Shown piece by piece: positions 50,117 through 59,981 of a stretch of 64,000 bases of DNA. Source of the stretch: Pyrinomonadaceae bacterium (GTDB taxonomy: Bacteria > Acidobacteriota > Blastocatellia > Pyrinomonadales > Pyrinomonadaceae); assembly GCA_019694395.1 (NCBI GenBank), contig JAIBCC010000030.1:1-64000 (forward strand), read 5' to 3'. The notes below the pieces were generated by a model that was not told where the DNA came from, made no database searches, and saw only the letters and a list, made by a program, of their open reading frames with translations. Made by a program: the position numbers and the translations under genes. Each line of letters opens with the position of its first letter. The first letter of the stretch is position 1.

Positions 50117-50926
50117 TTATTTTTTGGTGAAAAAGTAATTAACAATTCCTGTTTCTTTAACTGCCACCCCATGTTTAATAGTGGGCAAAAATTTACTTGA
50201 TTTAGCGGCAGCTTCAGAGTAAAACAAAAGCGGTTGAGGTCCTTCAATCATTTTAGCCATCATTACATCCCCATTTTCATCAACGAGAACCAAAACGGAA
50301 ACAAGGCTTGATTTTGGAATATCGGCATCTATCAAATGATATGGTTGGGCAATTTTTAGTGGTTTGGCATTTGCAACTCCAGTAGAAAGACTATGGAGTT
50401 GTTTCATAGGATTAGATGACCACTTGAAAATATCTTTTTCATAAACAATTTCCGAAATATGTTCGCCATCCTGATCTGAAAAAATAGTTTTGATTCTTAA
50501 AATTTTCCCTTCATTTTCGAGCAGCCAGGTTGATTTTGTAACTAATTTAACTTCTTTAGATTTAACCTTTGATATTTCAGTTTCGAGAACTTCAAAATTA
50601 TTATCATTGTTAAAACCTGATTTAGTAAAACGGCTTAGTTTACCGCTTGAGGTTTTAAGATTTTCTTGTTTTTCATTCCAATCAAATGAATAGGAGATAA
50701 CTTTGGGAGTAATAATTGCTATCGGAAGTGCTTCATCATTAAGATTGTCCAAGGATTCTTCGGTTTGGGTAATATTTCGAGTGACCGGTGGAAAAAACAT
50801 CCCGCGATAAAGAACTGATTTGCTTAAGTTTACGACCCAAACTCCGCTGTAATTCGGTTTTGATTGGGTAAAAACAGAAAACGAAAGAGTTAGAAGTAGA
50901 AGAATTAAAAAAAGGTTTCGCATCAT
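50117..50926 (-). CDS. Secreted protein with TonB C-terminal-like domain
   Basis: 269 aa from ATG 50926 or 50923. Signal peptide LFLILLLLTLSFSVFTQ. The first half starts PNYSGVWVVNLSKSVLYRG, a lipocalin-like 'GxW..d..kS' motif common in acidobacterial exported proteins. The last 80 residues (SLVSVLVLVDENGDVMMAKMIEGP, FLPTIKHGVAVKETGIVNYFF) match the TonB C-terminal fold. Function is unknown. Confidence 0.7.
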   Translation of the reverse strand: MMRNLFLILLLLTLSFSVFTQSKPNYSGVWVVNLSKSVLYRGMFFPPVTRNITQTEESLDNLNDEALPIAIITPKVISYSFDWNEKQENLKTSSGKLSRFTKSGFNNDNNFEVLETEISKVKSKEVKLVTKSTWLLENEGKILRIKTIFSDQDGEHISEIVYEKDIFKWSSNPMKQLHSLSTGVANAKPLKIAQPYHLIDADIPKSSLVSVLVLVDENGDVMMAKMIEGPQPLLFYSEAAAKSSKFLPTIKHGVAVKETGIVNYFFTKK

Positions 50927-50976
50927 TTTTTCCAGCAAAATATTTAATACAAAACTTCAAAAGATTCAAGTTTTTA

Positions 50977-51267
50977 TCAAGCATAACTCGTAAAATCCCA
51001 AGGGATATTTTTTTCTTTGAGCCATTCTTTTAATGCGTCCTGATTATCGAATTTTTCTTTGAGCAAGTGCAGTAACATTGTATCTTTGTAATCCTCTTTG
51101 ATGGTTATCCAATATTCGTAGTCAAAATCGCCCCAAAATTCTCTGACCATTTCGCCGTTGTCGCAGCCTTCCAAAACCAGTTCGCCGTTTTCTTTAATTA
51201 TTGCGTCTAAATAGCTTTTGCCTCCTTCGATTTGGGTGTCACGCAAATTTATTTGATTGATTTTCAT
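50977..51267 (-). CDS. Small hypothetical protein
   Basis: 96 aa from ATG 51267 (MKINQINLRD). Acidic, beta-rich first half (GELVLEGCDNGEMV) with an aromatic stretch (REFWGDFDYEYWITI), then helical C-terminus. It resembles small immunity-like or unknown cytosolic proteins, but I know no family. It stands alone, 80 bp from the divergent VWA gene. Confidence 0.6.
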   Translation of the reverse strand: MKINQINLRDTQIEGGKSYLDAIIKENGELVLEGCDNGEMVREFWGDFDYEYWITIKEDYKDTMLLHLLKEKFDNQDALKEWLKEKNIPWDFTSYA

Positions 51268-51346
51268 ATCTTTTAGTAGGAACAAAAAATATTGCTATTT
51301 CGTATTGAAAAGAATTATTATACAAGCATATTTTGAAAATTGATTT

Positions 51347-52033
51347 ATGGAAAGCAACACTTACAACTACGACGAACAGCAACCGTTTGCCGCCGCCGAG
51401 TTTGCCGAAAACCCTGAACCTCGTTGCCCTTGCGTGCTTTTGCTCGACACATCAGGCTCAATGGAAGGCAATTCAATCGAAGAATTAAATCAAGGTCTGC
51501 AAGCCTTTCGTGACGAAATTTTTAACGATTCATTAGCAATGAAACGGGTTGAAATTGCTATTGTGACGTTTGGTCCGGTTGCAGTTTTACAGGATTTTGC
51601 GACTGCCGATATGTTTCGTCCGCGTCAGATGCAAGCCGCCGGGGACACTCCGCTTGGCGCAGCAGTTACGCGCGGATTGGAACTTTTGCGAAACCGCAAA
51701 CAGATTTTACGCAACAACGGTATCAAACTTTTTCGTCCCTGGATTTTTCTGATCACGGACGGCGAACCAACTGATAATTGGTCGCATTTACCAAACATAA
51801 TTCGTTCCGGCGAGGAAAGTAAATCTTTTTCTTTCTTTGCTTTAGGCGTGCGCGATGCTGATTTCAAAGTCCTAAAGCAAATTTCGGTGCGTGAACCATT
51901 GAAGCTTTCTGGCGTGCGTTTCAAGGAATTTTTCCTGTGGCTTTCGGCTTCGCTGAAAAATGTTTCGCGGTCGAATCCGGGCGATTCGGTTTCGATTCCT
52001 GATTACAAACCTTACGGATGGTCAGAGGTTTAA
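51347..52033 (+). CDS. TerY-like VWA protein (first gene of a VWA/PP2C/kinase triad)
   Basis: 228 aa, cytosolic. Intact MIDAS: LLLDTSGSMEGN (DxSxS), the Thr in AAGDTPLGAA, and the Asp in LITDGEPTDN. This is the TerY-type VWA. It is followed by a PP2C phosphatase and a kinase on the same strand, as in the TerY-P triad described as a phage-defence system and linked to tellurite-resistance operons. No terA-F genes are nearby. Confidence 0.88.
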   Translation: MESNTYNYDEQQPFAAAEFAENPEPRCPCVLLLDTSGSMEGNSIEELNQGLQAFRDEIFNDSLAMKRVEIAIVTFGPVAVLQDFATADMFRPRQMQAAGDTPLGAAVTRGLELLRNRKQILRNNGIKLFRPWIFLITDGEPTDNWSHLPNIIRSGEESKSFSFFALGVRDADFKVLKQISVREPLKLSGVRFKEFFLWLSASLKNVSRSNPGDSVSIPDYKPYGWSEV

Positions 52034-52160
52034 TAGTAATGGGCTTGGGTTTTGGGTCTTTGGTCTTTGATTTTTCTGCTACTCAGCAGTTTTGATTGAA
52101 ATTAAATTTCTGAGCAAGAGACGCAAAGACCAAAAACCAAAGACCGAAGACCAATTTTTT
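52034..52160. repeat. Inverted heptamer words between VWA and PP2C genes
   Basis: GGGTCTTTGGTCTTTGATTTT around 52050-52075 is mirrored by AAAGACCAAAAACCAAAGACC around 52123-52145, both with period 7. They could form a hairpin in the operon's transcript. Confidence 0.6.
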
Positions 52161-52934
52161 ATGAAAAATACTCAGTGGCGCATCACGCACGCTTCGGCAA
52201 TCGGAACGGCGCACATCAATCAGGGAACGGAATGCCAAGACAGATTTGCTTGTCAAACTATTGAAAAAGATGGCGAAGAAGTTTTGATCGCAGTTGTGGC
52301 AGACGGTGCGGGAAGCACCACGGACGGACAAATTGGCGCGGAAATCGCTTGTCAGTTTTTTATCGAGGAAGTCACGGATTTTCTCAATTCGCAGGATGCG
52401 GCGGTTAGTTCTTTGAATCTTGAATTCGGTAAATTCTGGATTTCATTTGTTCAGCAAAAAATCAACGAAGTTGCCGAAAAAAAAGAAAAAGTAATTCGTG
52501 ATTTTGCTTCGACTTTGGTTGGCGCGGTGATTGGCGAAAATCATTCCGCTTTTTTCCAAATCGGTGACGGCGGCGCGGTTTTTTCGACTTCGGGTCTTTT
52601 GGAAAGCTACCAATTTGCCATCGCGCCCGAAGAATCGGAATACGTTAATGTCACGCAATTTTTAACTGATGAAACGGCACTTGAGAATTTGCGTTTTCAG
52701 TCGATCGAAGAACGAATCGAAGATTTAATTCTGTTTTCGGACGGAATTTATGCAGTCGCGGTTGATTATCAAACAAATCAGCCGCACGAACCTTTTCTGA
52801 TGCCGATGATTGCTCCGCTTCGCAACGGCAACGGAAATAATTTGAACGAAAAACTCGAAAGTTTTTTGGGTTCGCCCAAAATCAACGAGAAAACAGATGA
52901 TGACAAAACCATCATTTTGGCAACGAGGAAATAG
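52161..52934 (+). CDS. PP2C-type protein phosphatase
   Basis: 257 aa from ATG 52161; the longer frame upstream translates the heptamer repeat. Metal-binding motifs are present: GTECQDRF (early Asp), VVADGAGSTTDGQIGA, LILFSDGIYA and the final DDKTIILA. It would dephosphorylate Ser/Thr in the cytosol and probably reverses the kinase encoded downstream. Second gene of the triad. Confidence 0.9.
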   Translation: MKNTQWRITHASAIGTAHINQGTECQDRFACQTIEKDGEEVLIAVVADGAGSTTDGQIGAEIACQFFIEEVTDFLNSQDAAVSSLNLEFGKFWISFVQQKINEVAEKKEKVIRDFASTLVGAVIGENHSAFFQIGDGGAVFSTSGLLESYQFAIAPEESEYVNVTQFLTDETALENLRFQSIEERIEDLILFSDGIYAVAVDYQTNQPHEPFLMPMIAPLRNGNGNNLNEKLESFLGSPKINEKTDDDKTIILATRK

Positions 52935-53034
52935 AAGTAAAAAGTAAAAAGTAAAAAGTAAAAAATAGATATTAACTTAGCCTATAAAGTTTCTTGATTT
53001 TGCCTTTTGCCTTTTACTTTTGCCTTAAAGAGAT

Positions 53035-55866
53035 ATGCCCACTTTTTACGACAGCAACGGAAAACCTTACGCATTGAGCATTGAAATCGGACGCGGCGGC
53101 GAAGGAACAGTTTTTTATTGTCCGAATGATCTATCGTTAGTCGCCAAAGTCTATCACGAGCCGGTAACGGAAGAAAAAGCCGAAAAATTGCGCTGGATGG
53201 CGGCAAATAAAAATGAAGGCTTGCTGAAAATCGCGGCTTGGATCGTTGATACTCTCCACGAACAGCCAAACGGAAAAATCGTGGGTTTTCTGATGCCAAA
53301 CGTCAAGGCAAAAGAGATTCACGAACTTTATTCATTAAAAAGCCGCCGCGTTCATTTTCCCGAAGCAACCTGGCAATTTTTAATTCATACCGCCGCTAAC
53401 GTCGCCCGTGCTTTTTACGTTCTGCACAAAAACGATCACATTATGGGTGATGTCAATCACGGAAACTGCGTCGTTTTAGCAGACGGCACGGTTAAATTGA
53501 TTGACTGTGACAGTTACAGCATCAAAACCGATAAAATCCGCTATATTTGCGATGTTGGTGTCGCAACTCACCTTGCGCCGGAACTGCAAGGAATTGATCT
53601 GAGCGAAGTTACACGCGAAAAGAAACACGACAATTTCGGTTTAGCCGTCATTATTTTCCAACTGCTTTTCCTCGGCAGACATCCGTTTGCCGGAAATTAC
53701 CTTGGCGCAGAAGATAAATCGCTCGAAGATTGTATCCGCGAACATCGCTTTGCCTACGGAAATCAGAGCGTTACCAATGTCAAACAACCGCCCGGAACAC
53801 TTTCACTGACACAGATTTCGCCTCGTCTGGCAATAATGTTCACCAAAGCCTTTATGACCGAAAATCGTCCCGAAGCGCGTGAATGGATCGAGGCTCTGGA
53901 TGATTTATCAAAAGTTCTCAAGCAATGCACAGCCCACATCGGACATTTTTATTTTGAGGAACTTACGGCGTGTCCCTGGTGCGGAATCGAATCACAAACC
54001 GGACTGATTCTCTTTCCGTTCATCAGCAACGAAAACGGCGAAAAAGGATTTAATATTTTCACGGTCGAAAGTCTGTTGGCAAGTCTGGAAGTTCCGCGCA
54101 ACCTTCCGGCAAAACCTTTTAAACCAAAAGTTCTGCCGCCGCCGTCGAAAGAGGCTTTAGATTTACAAAATACGGCAAAAAATAGAATTGCATCGTTTGT
54201 AGTTCTGCATTTTTTATTGGTTTTGATCTGGACGGTTTTAGGCGGGGCAGCCAGCGGAATTGCGCTCGGAATTTTTCTGGGATTCGGTTTTTATTTTATT
54301 AATCAAAAGCTCGCCAAAGATACACACGAAAAATTAGACCTTGAACTTAATGAAGCACGTCAACACTGGATTAGGCTTGAAAACGATTGGAAAAATAACA
54401 AAGATCAAAATTTGTTAGAAACTGATTTGGGTTTAATTCGTGGAAAGATCGCGCAACATCAAGCCACACAGCGAGAAAGGATTGAATTGTTGGCAAATTT
54501 CAAGGAAGAATTTTTTAATGAAAATCTAAGAAAATATCTTTCGTCATATCGCTTGTCAGATTTAAGTCTTGATCAAAAAAACTTGGATGCTTTGACTCGA
54601 TACGGTTTGCAATCTGCGGTAGATATTGAGGAAAAACGTTTGCAGCCAATGCTCGCGCTTGATAATTCAACTAAAAATTATTTAATTGAGTGGCGGAAAG
54701 ATTTAGAGAAAAATTTTGAATTTAAGCCGGATTCAGATTTGCCGGAAGTGGCAAAAAATCGGTTTGAAATCGAATGGACGGAAAAACGCCGAAAAATCGA
54801 AAAAGATATTGAGCAATTGTTGGCAGTTGTGCGATTGGGTTCAACTACGCTTCGGCAAAAACAAGAGCAAATAATGGCTAAAGCTGAAACTTTTGCCCAA
54901 AAACTTTCACAAGCCGAAAGTAATTTTGCCGTTGTTGGTAAAGATGGGCAATTAGCTGCCGCATTGATTTTGATAACGGTATTAATTCCAACTTTCGGTT
55001 CACTTTTTCAATCTGCTTCATCAACTAAAATTGAATCTACCGCAAAATCAAAAACTGTTGTCAGCGCAGCAAATGCACCAAGTGTAGCAAATACCGCCGC
55101 CAAAGTTGTAACTAACAGACCGTTTGATACAAATGCGTATTCTGAGCCTGATTTTAAGGTCAATGAAACAATTACGTATAAAGAAATTGATGAAATGTCG
55201 GCAAATGACCGGCTGAAATCTGCAAAGGTTTTGTATAATCAGTCGCTTCCGCTGATCGAACAAAAAGATTATAAAAAGGCTGAGAGTAAATTGAGTTTAG
55301 CCGTTAAACTTGTCAATTACGAAACCAGAATTCTCTACAAATACGCGGATGTTCTTTATAACCTGAAAAAATATAATGATTCAACCATCCAACTGCAAGA
55401 ACTTTTAAAGATTGATTCCGGTAATGAAACAGCTCGACTTCTGTTAGGAGCCAACTATATGAAACTTAATAAAAATGACGAAGCACAAAATATTTTTATT
55501 AAAGTTTTAGACGGTAATCCGGAATCTTTTGAAGCACTGTTTAATCTGGCAATGGTTAGTCAGTTAACCAGTGACAAAGTTTTGGCAGATGATTATTTTC
55601 AAGGGGCGATCGCACTCAAACCAAACGATGTCGAAGCACATTATCAATACGGACTTTATCTGTGTGAAAATAATGGTGTTGGCGCCGCAAAAACCCAATA
55701 CAAAATATTGCTTGATCTAGATAAAACGAAAGCTGAAAAACTTAATAAAATTATCAAAACAAAGCCGAATCAGAAGGAAATTAAAACAGTTGAAGTTGGA
55801 AAATTTGAGGTAAATAAACCTATGCCAACTCCAAAGACATCTCCTACACCAATTGATTTCAAATAA
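53035..55866 (+). CDS. Ser/Thr kinase-like protein with zinc ribbon, membrane segments and TPRs (third gene of the triad)
   Basis: 943 aa. The divergent kinase domain (1-290) keeps GRGGEGTVF, the VAKVYH lysine, MGDVNHGN as catalytic loop (Asp, Asn) and IDCDSYS in place of DFG, so activity is plausible. A CPWCG knuckle lies near 315. Hydrophobic segments (about 385-425, 638-658) bracket a coiled coil with a helix-hairpin-helix-like SYRLSDLSLDQKNLDALTRYG. TPRs span about 715-900. As in TerY-P kinases, it probably phosphorylates a target controlled by the VWA and PP2C partners. Confidence 0.85.
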   Translation: MPTFYDSNGKPYALSIEIGRGGEGTVFYCPNDLSLVAKVYHEPVTEEKAEKLRWMAANKNEGLLKIAAWIVDTLHEQPNGKIVGFLMPNVKAKEIHELYSLKSRRVHFPEATWQFLIHTAANVARAFYVLHKNDHIMGDVNHGNCVVLADGTVKLIDCDSYSIKTDKIRYICDVGVATHLAPELQGIDLSEVTREKKHDNFGLAVIIFQLLFLGRHPFAGNYLGAEDKSLEDCIREHRFAYGNQSVTNVKQPPGTLSLTQISPRLAIMFTKAFMTENRPEAREWIEALDDLSKVLKQCTAHIGHFYFEELTACPWCGIESQTGLILFPFISNENGEKGFNIFTVESLLASLEVPRNLPAKPFKPKVLPPPSKEALDLQNTAKNRIASFVVLHFLLVLIWTVLGGAASGIALGIFLGFGFYFINQKLAKDTHEKLDLELNEARQHWIRLENDWKNNKDQNLLETDLGLIRGKIAQHQATQRERIELLANFKEEFFNENLRKYLSSYRLSDLSLDQKNLDALTRYGLQSAVDIEEKRLQPMLALDNSTKNYLIEWRKDLEKNFEFKPDSDLPEVAKNRFEIEWTEKRRKIEKDIEQLLAVVRLGSTTLRQKQEQIMAKAETFAQKLSQAESNFAVVGKDGQLAAALILITVLIPTFGSLFQSASSTKIESTAKSKTVVSAANAPSVANTAAKVVTNRPFDTNAYSEPDFKVNETITYKEIDEMSANDRLKSAKVLYNQSLPLIEQKDYKKAESKLSLAVKLVNYETRILYKYADVLYNLKKYNDSTIQLQELLKIDSGNETARLLLGANYMKLNKNDEAQNIFIKVLDGNPESFEALFNLAMVSQLTSDKVLADDYFQGAIALKPNDVEAHYQYGLYLCENNGVGAAKTQYKILLDLDKTKAEKLNKIIKTKPNQKEIKTVEVGKFEVNKPMPTPKTSPTPIDFK

Positions 55867-55870
55867 AAAA

Positions 55871-55894
55871 GCAAGAGCCGAAACTCTTGCCTTT
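55871..55894. terminator. Bidirectional terminator between convergent genes
   Basis: GCAAGAG (55871-55877) pairs with CTCTTGC (55884-55890), loop CCGAAA. A run of six A on the left (six T for the minus strand) and CTTTT on the right suit both directions. Confidence 0.8.
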
Positions 55895-55914
55895 TCAATA
55901 AATCTGATATTCAG

Positions 55915-56451
55915 TTAGCTTTTTGTAAAAACTGTTTCAGTTGTCATTTCAGCCCCATCACGTCCGGGTCTGGTTGATTTAACGGTTAAAGTTTTTCCGT
56001 CTGCCGATAATTCCCAAGTGGTTTTGCTGGTTCTGTCACCATTCGGGGTAGCGGTAACTGATGTGACTTCCAATTTGCTACCGTTAATTTTCGCGGTTGT
56101 TTTGGTCGTAATTTTTCCGTTTGGTGTATCGCGTTCGGTAACAACTTCGCTGCCGTCAAGTTTGTATGTAACAGGACCACCAGGACCGCCAGGACCCATT
56201 CCGCCTCCAAAGCCGCCACCGCCGCCTTGTCCGCCGCCTGCCGGAGGAGCGTTTCTTTCGGTTGTGGTTGTATCTGTGATTTCGCTCGCGCTTTGTGTAA
56301 TTACCTTAGTTTGGCTCTTGATCATTGCCGCCATTTGCTCGTTCAATTTGCTAGTATCTAATTTCCAAGTGCCGGCAAAATTCGGAGTTTGAGCAGAAGC
56401 AGTGAACGCAAATGCACAAACTATTGCTAATAAAAATAAGACTTTATTCAT
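55915..56451 (-). CDS. Secreted protein with Gly-rich insert
   Basis: 178 aa from ATG 56451, GGGAG upstream. Signal peptide ends SAQ. NFAGTWKLDTSKLNEQ is the start motif also seen in 50117-50926. A Gly/Pro stretch (GGGQGGGGGFGGGMGPGG) sits in the middle, then a beta-rich part (KLEVTSVTATPNGDRTSKTT). No family beyond this acidobacterial group. Confidence 0.7.
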   Translation of the reverse strand: MNKVLFLLAIVCAFAFTASAQTPNFAGTWKLDTSKLNEQMAAMIKSQTKVITQSASEITDTTTTERNAPPAGGGQGGGGGFGGGMGPGGPGGPVTYKLDGSEVVTERDTPNGKITTKTTAKINGSKLEVTSVTATPNGDRTSKTTWELSADGKTLTVKSTRPGRDGAEMTTETVFTKS

Positions 56452-56675
56452 TAAATTATCTCCCTTTAAAAAATAGAAAAGTTTTTTCAATTCTTAGACG
56501 CTAAGATACAACAATTCGCTTTAGAAAAAACGTAAAGATTTGTAAATTATCTGTAAAATTTTGGATAAGAAAATAACGCGATTTTTGGACTGATTGAAAT
56601 AAAAGCATTTAAAAAAAATTAAGCAAAGATTCTATGAAATAAAATCATAAAATCTTTGCCTTAACGATGAAAGAA

Positions 56676-58454
56676 TTAAGCTTCTTGTTTATTCAAATTA
56701 CTGTTCCAACGTCCATAAAGGAAGTAAATTACCAAACCGACAATCAGCCAAATTCCAAAGCGGAACCAGTTTGTCCAGCCAAGTTCTGTCATCAAATATC
56801 CGCACGAAAGAACGCCTAAAACCGGAATCAGCGAAAGTTTTTTGATCAGACTCAAAAAGACAAGCGCAATCGCCATCAAAACAAAAGCGATCAGCGGAAT
56901 TTTATGCGAAAAGGCTTGCCACATTGTTTCATCATCTTTGGGCACAACGCTCAGAAAATCGCTGAAAATGTTGTTGTTAAAGTAATAAAGAATTCCTAAA
57001 ACGATCAATAAAATCGCAGGAACAATAAACTGCCCGTTGATATAGGGAACAAAACGGGTTCCGCTTTCGCTGAATTCTTTTTCCTTAAACAAAACTCCCG
57101 CACAAACGATCAAAAATGCAAAGAGTGTTCCGATACTTGCCAAATCCGTGACTTCGGTCAAATTCATAAACAATGCCGGAATTGCCACAACTAATCCGGT
57201 AATAATCGTTGCGAACCACGGTGTTTTAAATTTCGGATGAATTGAAGAAAAAACTCGCGGAAGCAATCCATCGCGGCTCATTGCCATCCAGAGTCTTGGC
57301 TGACCGATTTGGAAAACCAGGAAAACCGTAGCCAATGCAATCACCGCGCTCACCGCAATAATTCCGGCAACCCACGGCATATTTGCGCCTTCAGGACCGA
57401 AAACGAATGCCAAAGGATCACCGACATTTAATTTGGTGTAGCTGACCATTCCGGTTAAGACCAAAGCGAGCAAACAGTAAAGAACTGTGCAGATGACTAA
57501 CGAATACATCATTGCCTTTGGCAAATCGCGGCGCGGATTGTTGCATTCTTCGGCAGTTGTCGAAAGCGCATCGAATCCAATGTAAGCAAAAAAGACCGCC
57601 GAAACACCTTTCAAAACTCCCGAAACTCCATTCGGGGCAAACGGTGTCCAGTTTGACGGAACGACGTAAAAAGCACCTAATATAATGACCAGAACAATGA
57701 CGCTGATCTTCAAAATCGTCATTCCGTTTCCTGCCCATTTTGCTTCACGAATTCCGATAAAAACTAAAGAAGTAATAACTAATGTAATCAAAAGTGCGGG
57801 TAAATCGCAGACAATCGGAAGGCTTCCAATATGCGGAGCATTGAGCCAAGCCGAATAAGCGTCAAGCTGAGAACAACTGACCGCCGCATCTGCCCCATCA
57901 CAAGCTTTAGTTAAAGAATCTACTGTTTCGCCTTTGGCTAAAACCTCCGAAACGGCATCAAATCCGCGCCGGGCAGTCAAAAAATCCATCGTAAAATGAA
58001 GCGGAATATTGATTCCGAAACCTTTAAGCCAGCCGGTAAAATAATCGCTCCACGAAATAGCAACGGCGATATTTCCGATAGCATATTCGACGATCAAATC
58101 CCAACCGATGATCCACGCCAAAAGCTCGCCCATTGAGGCATAAGCATAAGTATAAGCCGAACCCGCCACCGGAATCCGCGAAGCAAATTCTGCGTAACAA
58201 AGAGCAGAAAACGCACAGGCTATTGCCGTAAAGATGAAAAGGAAAATTACAGCGGGACCTCCGTCAAAAGAAGCTTTGCCGACCATGGCGAAAATTCCCG
58301 CGCCAATAATGGCAGCCACGCCCATTAAGGTTAAATCAAAAACGCCGAGAGTCCGGCGCAAACCGCTGCTGCTGTGTTCTCCATCGCTGAAACCCGAAGC
58401 GGCATCAGCCTGAATTTGGTCAATAGATTTTTTACGAAAGACTGAATTACTCAT
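56676..58454 (-). CDS. APC family amino acid permease, CAT-like
   Basis: 592 aa with about 13-14 helices. TM1 GVAAIIGAGIFAMVGKA has the GxG substrate loop; AVFFAYIGFDALSTTAEECNNPRRDLPKAM is typical of cationic amino-acid transporters (YhdG/CAT group). An 80-residue loop with cysteines (KACDGADAAVSCSQLDAYS) between helices is unusual. Inner-membrane uptake of an amino acid is inferred. Confidence 0.92.
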   Translation of the reverse strand: MSNSVFRKKSIDQIQADAASGFSDGEHSSSGLRRTLGVFDLTLMGVAAIIGAGIFAMVGKASFDGGPAVIFLFIFTAIACAFSALCYAEFASRIPVAGSAYTYAYASMGELLAWIIGWDLIVEYAIGNIAVAISWSDYFTGWLKGFGINIPLHFTMDFLTARRGFDAVSEVLAKGETVDSLTKACDGADAAVSCSQLDAYSAWLNAPHIGSLPIVCDLPALLITLVITSLVFIGIREAKWAGNGMTILKISVIVLVIILGAFYVVPSNWTPFAPNGVSGVLKGVSAVFFAYIGFDALSTTAEECNNPRRDLPKAMMYSLVICTVLYCLLALVLTGMVSYTKLNVGDPLAFVFGPEGANMPWVAGIIAVSAVIALATVFLVFQIGQPRLWMAMSRDGLLPRVFSSIHPKFKTPWFATIITGLVVAIPALFMNLTEVTDLASIGTLFAFLIVCAGVLFKEKEFSESGTRFVPYINGQFIVPAILLIVLGILYYFNNNIFSDFLSVVPKDDETMWQAFSHKIPLIAFVLMAIALVFLSLIKKLSLIPVLGVLSCGYLMTELGWTNWFRFGIWLIVGLVIYFLYGRWNSNLNKQEA

Positions 58455-58683
58455 AGTTTTTTATTGATTCCAGATAGGTAGTTTATTTTTAGTTTGGAAT
58501 TCGGAATCGAATTTTGGAATTAAATTGCTTTGTTTGCGAATTTTGAACGAATTTTTTGATAAAAGCAATGGAAATTTTCCAAAATTAGTGTTTTATATTC
58601 AAAAAGCCCCCTTCCAAAGTCAAAATTGCACATATTTTCGTGTATTTGATAAACTTGGATTAAATTCGCTCGGAAAAAATTTC

Positions 58684-59676
58684 ATGAATAAGCGTCCGTT
58701 ATACGAAAATTTAGATACTTCTTTTGTTAATCTTTCAGCCTTGGTTAAATATCTGCGTCATCGTGAGTTTGTGGGCAGTATTCGGGTTGAACTGAACAAT
58801 TATGAAGCCGATATTGTTCTATATGAGCAAAATAAAATCGGTGTCCGTGAGCACGACAGAATTTCGGGGCGAATTTCTGAGGGCGAAGAGGCTTTTCAAA
58901 GACTTTTGATTCGGGCACGCGAAGCCGGCGGCACAATTCACGTTTATCATTTGGTCAGAGAAACTAAAAAAGCTGAACAAATTTCGGAAATCAAGAAAAT
59001 TGAAGAAATCAAGAAAGCTGTTGAAGCCCAAAAAGTTATTGAGATTCCAAAACCTGAAACTCCGTTACCTATTCAAACTCCAAAAGTTACTAATGGAAAT
59101 TCTGCACCAAAACCGTCAATTCCCGATGCAGTAAAAATTGCCGCTGCAACCGCAGTTCAAAACGGGAATTCCAAAATTGTTAATTCTCCGCAAATGCCGA
59201 ATAAAGCTGAGCTTTTAGCCGGTCATCTTAAACTTCCGTTTGAATTGGGAAACAAATTTGATAAAAAAAATCGTCAACTGACAGATCAGGATTGGCAAAC
59301 TCTTTTGGGTTTAACCGGCGAACTTTTAGTAATAATTGATAAATCTTTAGCTGAAGCAAAACTTGATTTTAAATCAGCATTTTCCAAAGCCTGTTCGGAG
59401 ATCTCTGCCGATTATCCATTCTTAAATCCGAAAAGCAAAATTTTTATTTATCAAGAGGGAAAAGTTTCGATGAGCGAACAAGTCAGTGCCAAACTTTTCG
59501 TAATGAGCATTATCGAAGCCCTCCGCAAAATTCTGGAAAAGCTCGGCGCAAATCCCAAATTTGCCGAAGTTTACCGCACCACCGTTCAAAAAATCTTAGC
59601 TCTCATTAATCATCGTCAAACTTATTACGATAAATTTTCCATAACTCCGCAATTGAAAAAGATTCTTGGAGTTTGA
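58684..59676 (+). CDS. Hypothetical protein, possible DUF4388-like N-domain
   Basis: 330 aa from ATG 58684; the upstream frame lacks coding character. The N-domain (LSALVKYLRHREFVGSIRVE, ADIVLYEQNKIGVREHDRISG) recalls DUF4388/PATAN-type domains linked to chemotaxis-like signalling. A Lys/Glu helix and Pro-rich linker follow, then a helical C-domain (DWQTLLGLTGELLVIIDKSL). It has no signal peptide. Function is unknown. Confidence 0.6.
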   Translation: MNKRPLYENLDTSFVNLSALVKYLRHREFVGSIRVELNNYEADIVLYEQNKIGVREHDRISGRISEGEEAFQRLLIRAREAGGTIHVYHLVRETKKAEQISEIKKIEEIKKAVEAQKVIEIPKPETPLPIQTPKVTNGNSAPKPSIPDAVKIAAATAVQNGNSKIVNSPQMPNKAELLAGHLKLPFELGNKFDKKNRQLTDQDWQTLLGLTGELLVIIDKSLAEAKLDFKSAFSKACSEISADYPFLNPKSKIFIYQEGKVSMSEQVSAKLFVMSIIEALRKILEKLGANPKFAEVYRTTVQKILALINHRQTYYDKFSITPQLKKILGV

Positions 59677-59981
59677 GAAAAAGTTTGGGAAAGTTTAGAA
59701 AGTATGTGAATTAAGGGTAGAAAGAAAACTTTGCGTGCTTTGCGCCTCTGCGTGTGCGTATTTTTTGTTTTTCACAAATTTGAGCAGATATTGGAAGTTC
59801 TTTTCCACACCGAGGCAAACAGTTCGCCAAGAGAAGCCTTAATTTAATGAAAAGTTCCTACCCTTGATTCACATAAAATATTTTTCTACTGAACTTCCGG
59901 CTTTTGGAAACTTTTGCTAATTTTGAAATTCGTTAACTTCCTAAACTTCCCCAACCTCTTCTAACTTGCTAAACTTTAAAA
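59677..59981. repeat. Intergenic nested inverted repeat
   Basis: ATGTGAATTAAGGGTAG (59704-59720) and its reverse complement with one mismatch (59858-59874) flank GC-richer words such as CTTTGCGTGCTTTGCGCC. Outside them, AAGTTTGGGAAAGTTTAG and CCTAAACTTCCCCAACC are also inverted. No gene is seen. Confidence 0.65.
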
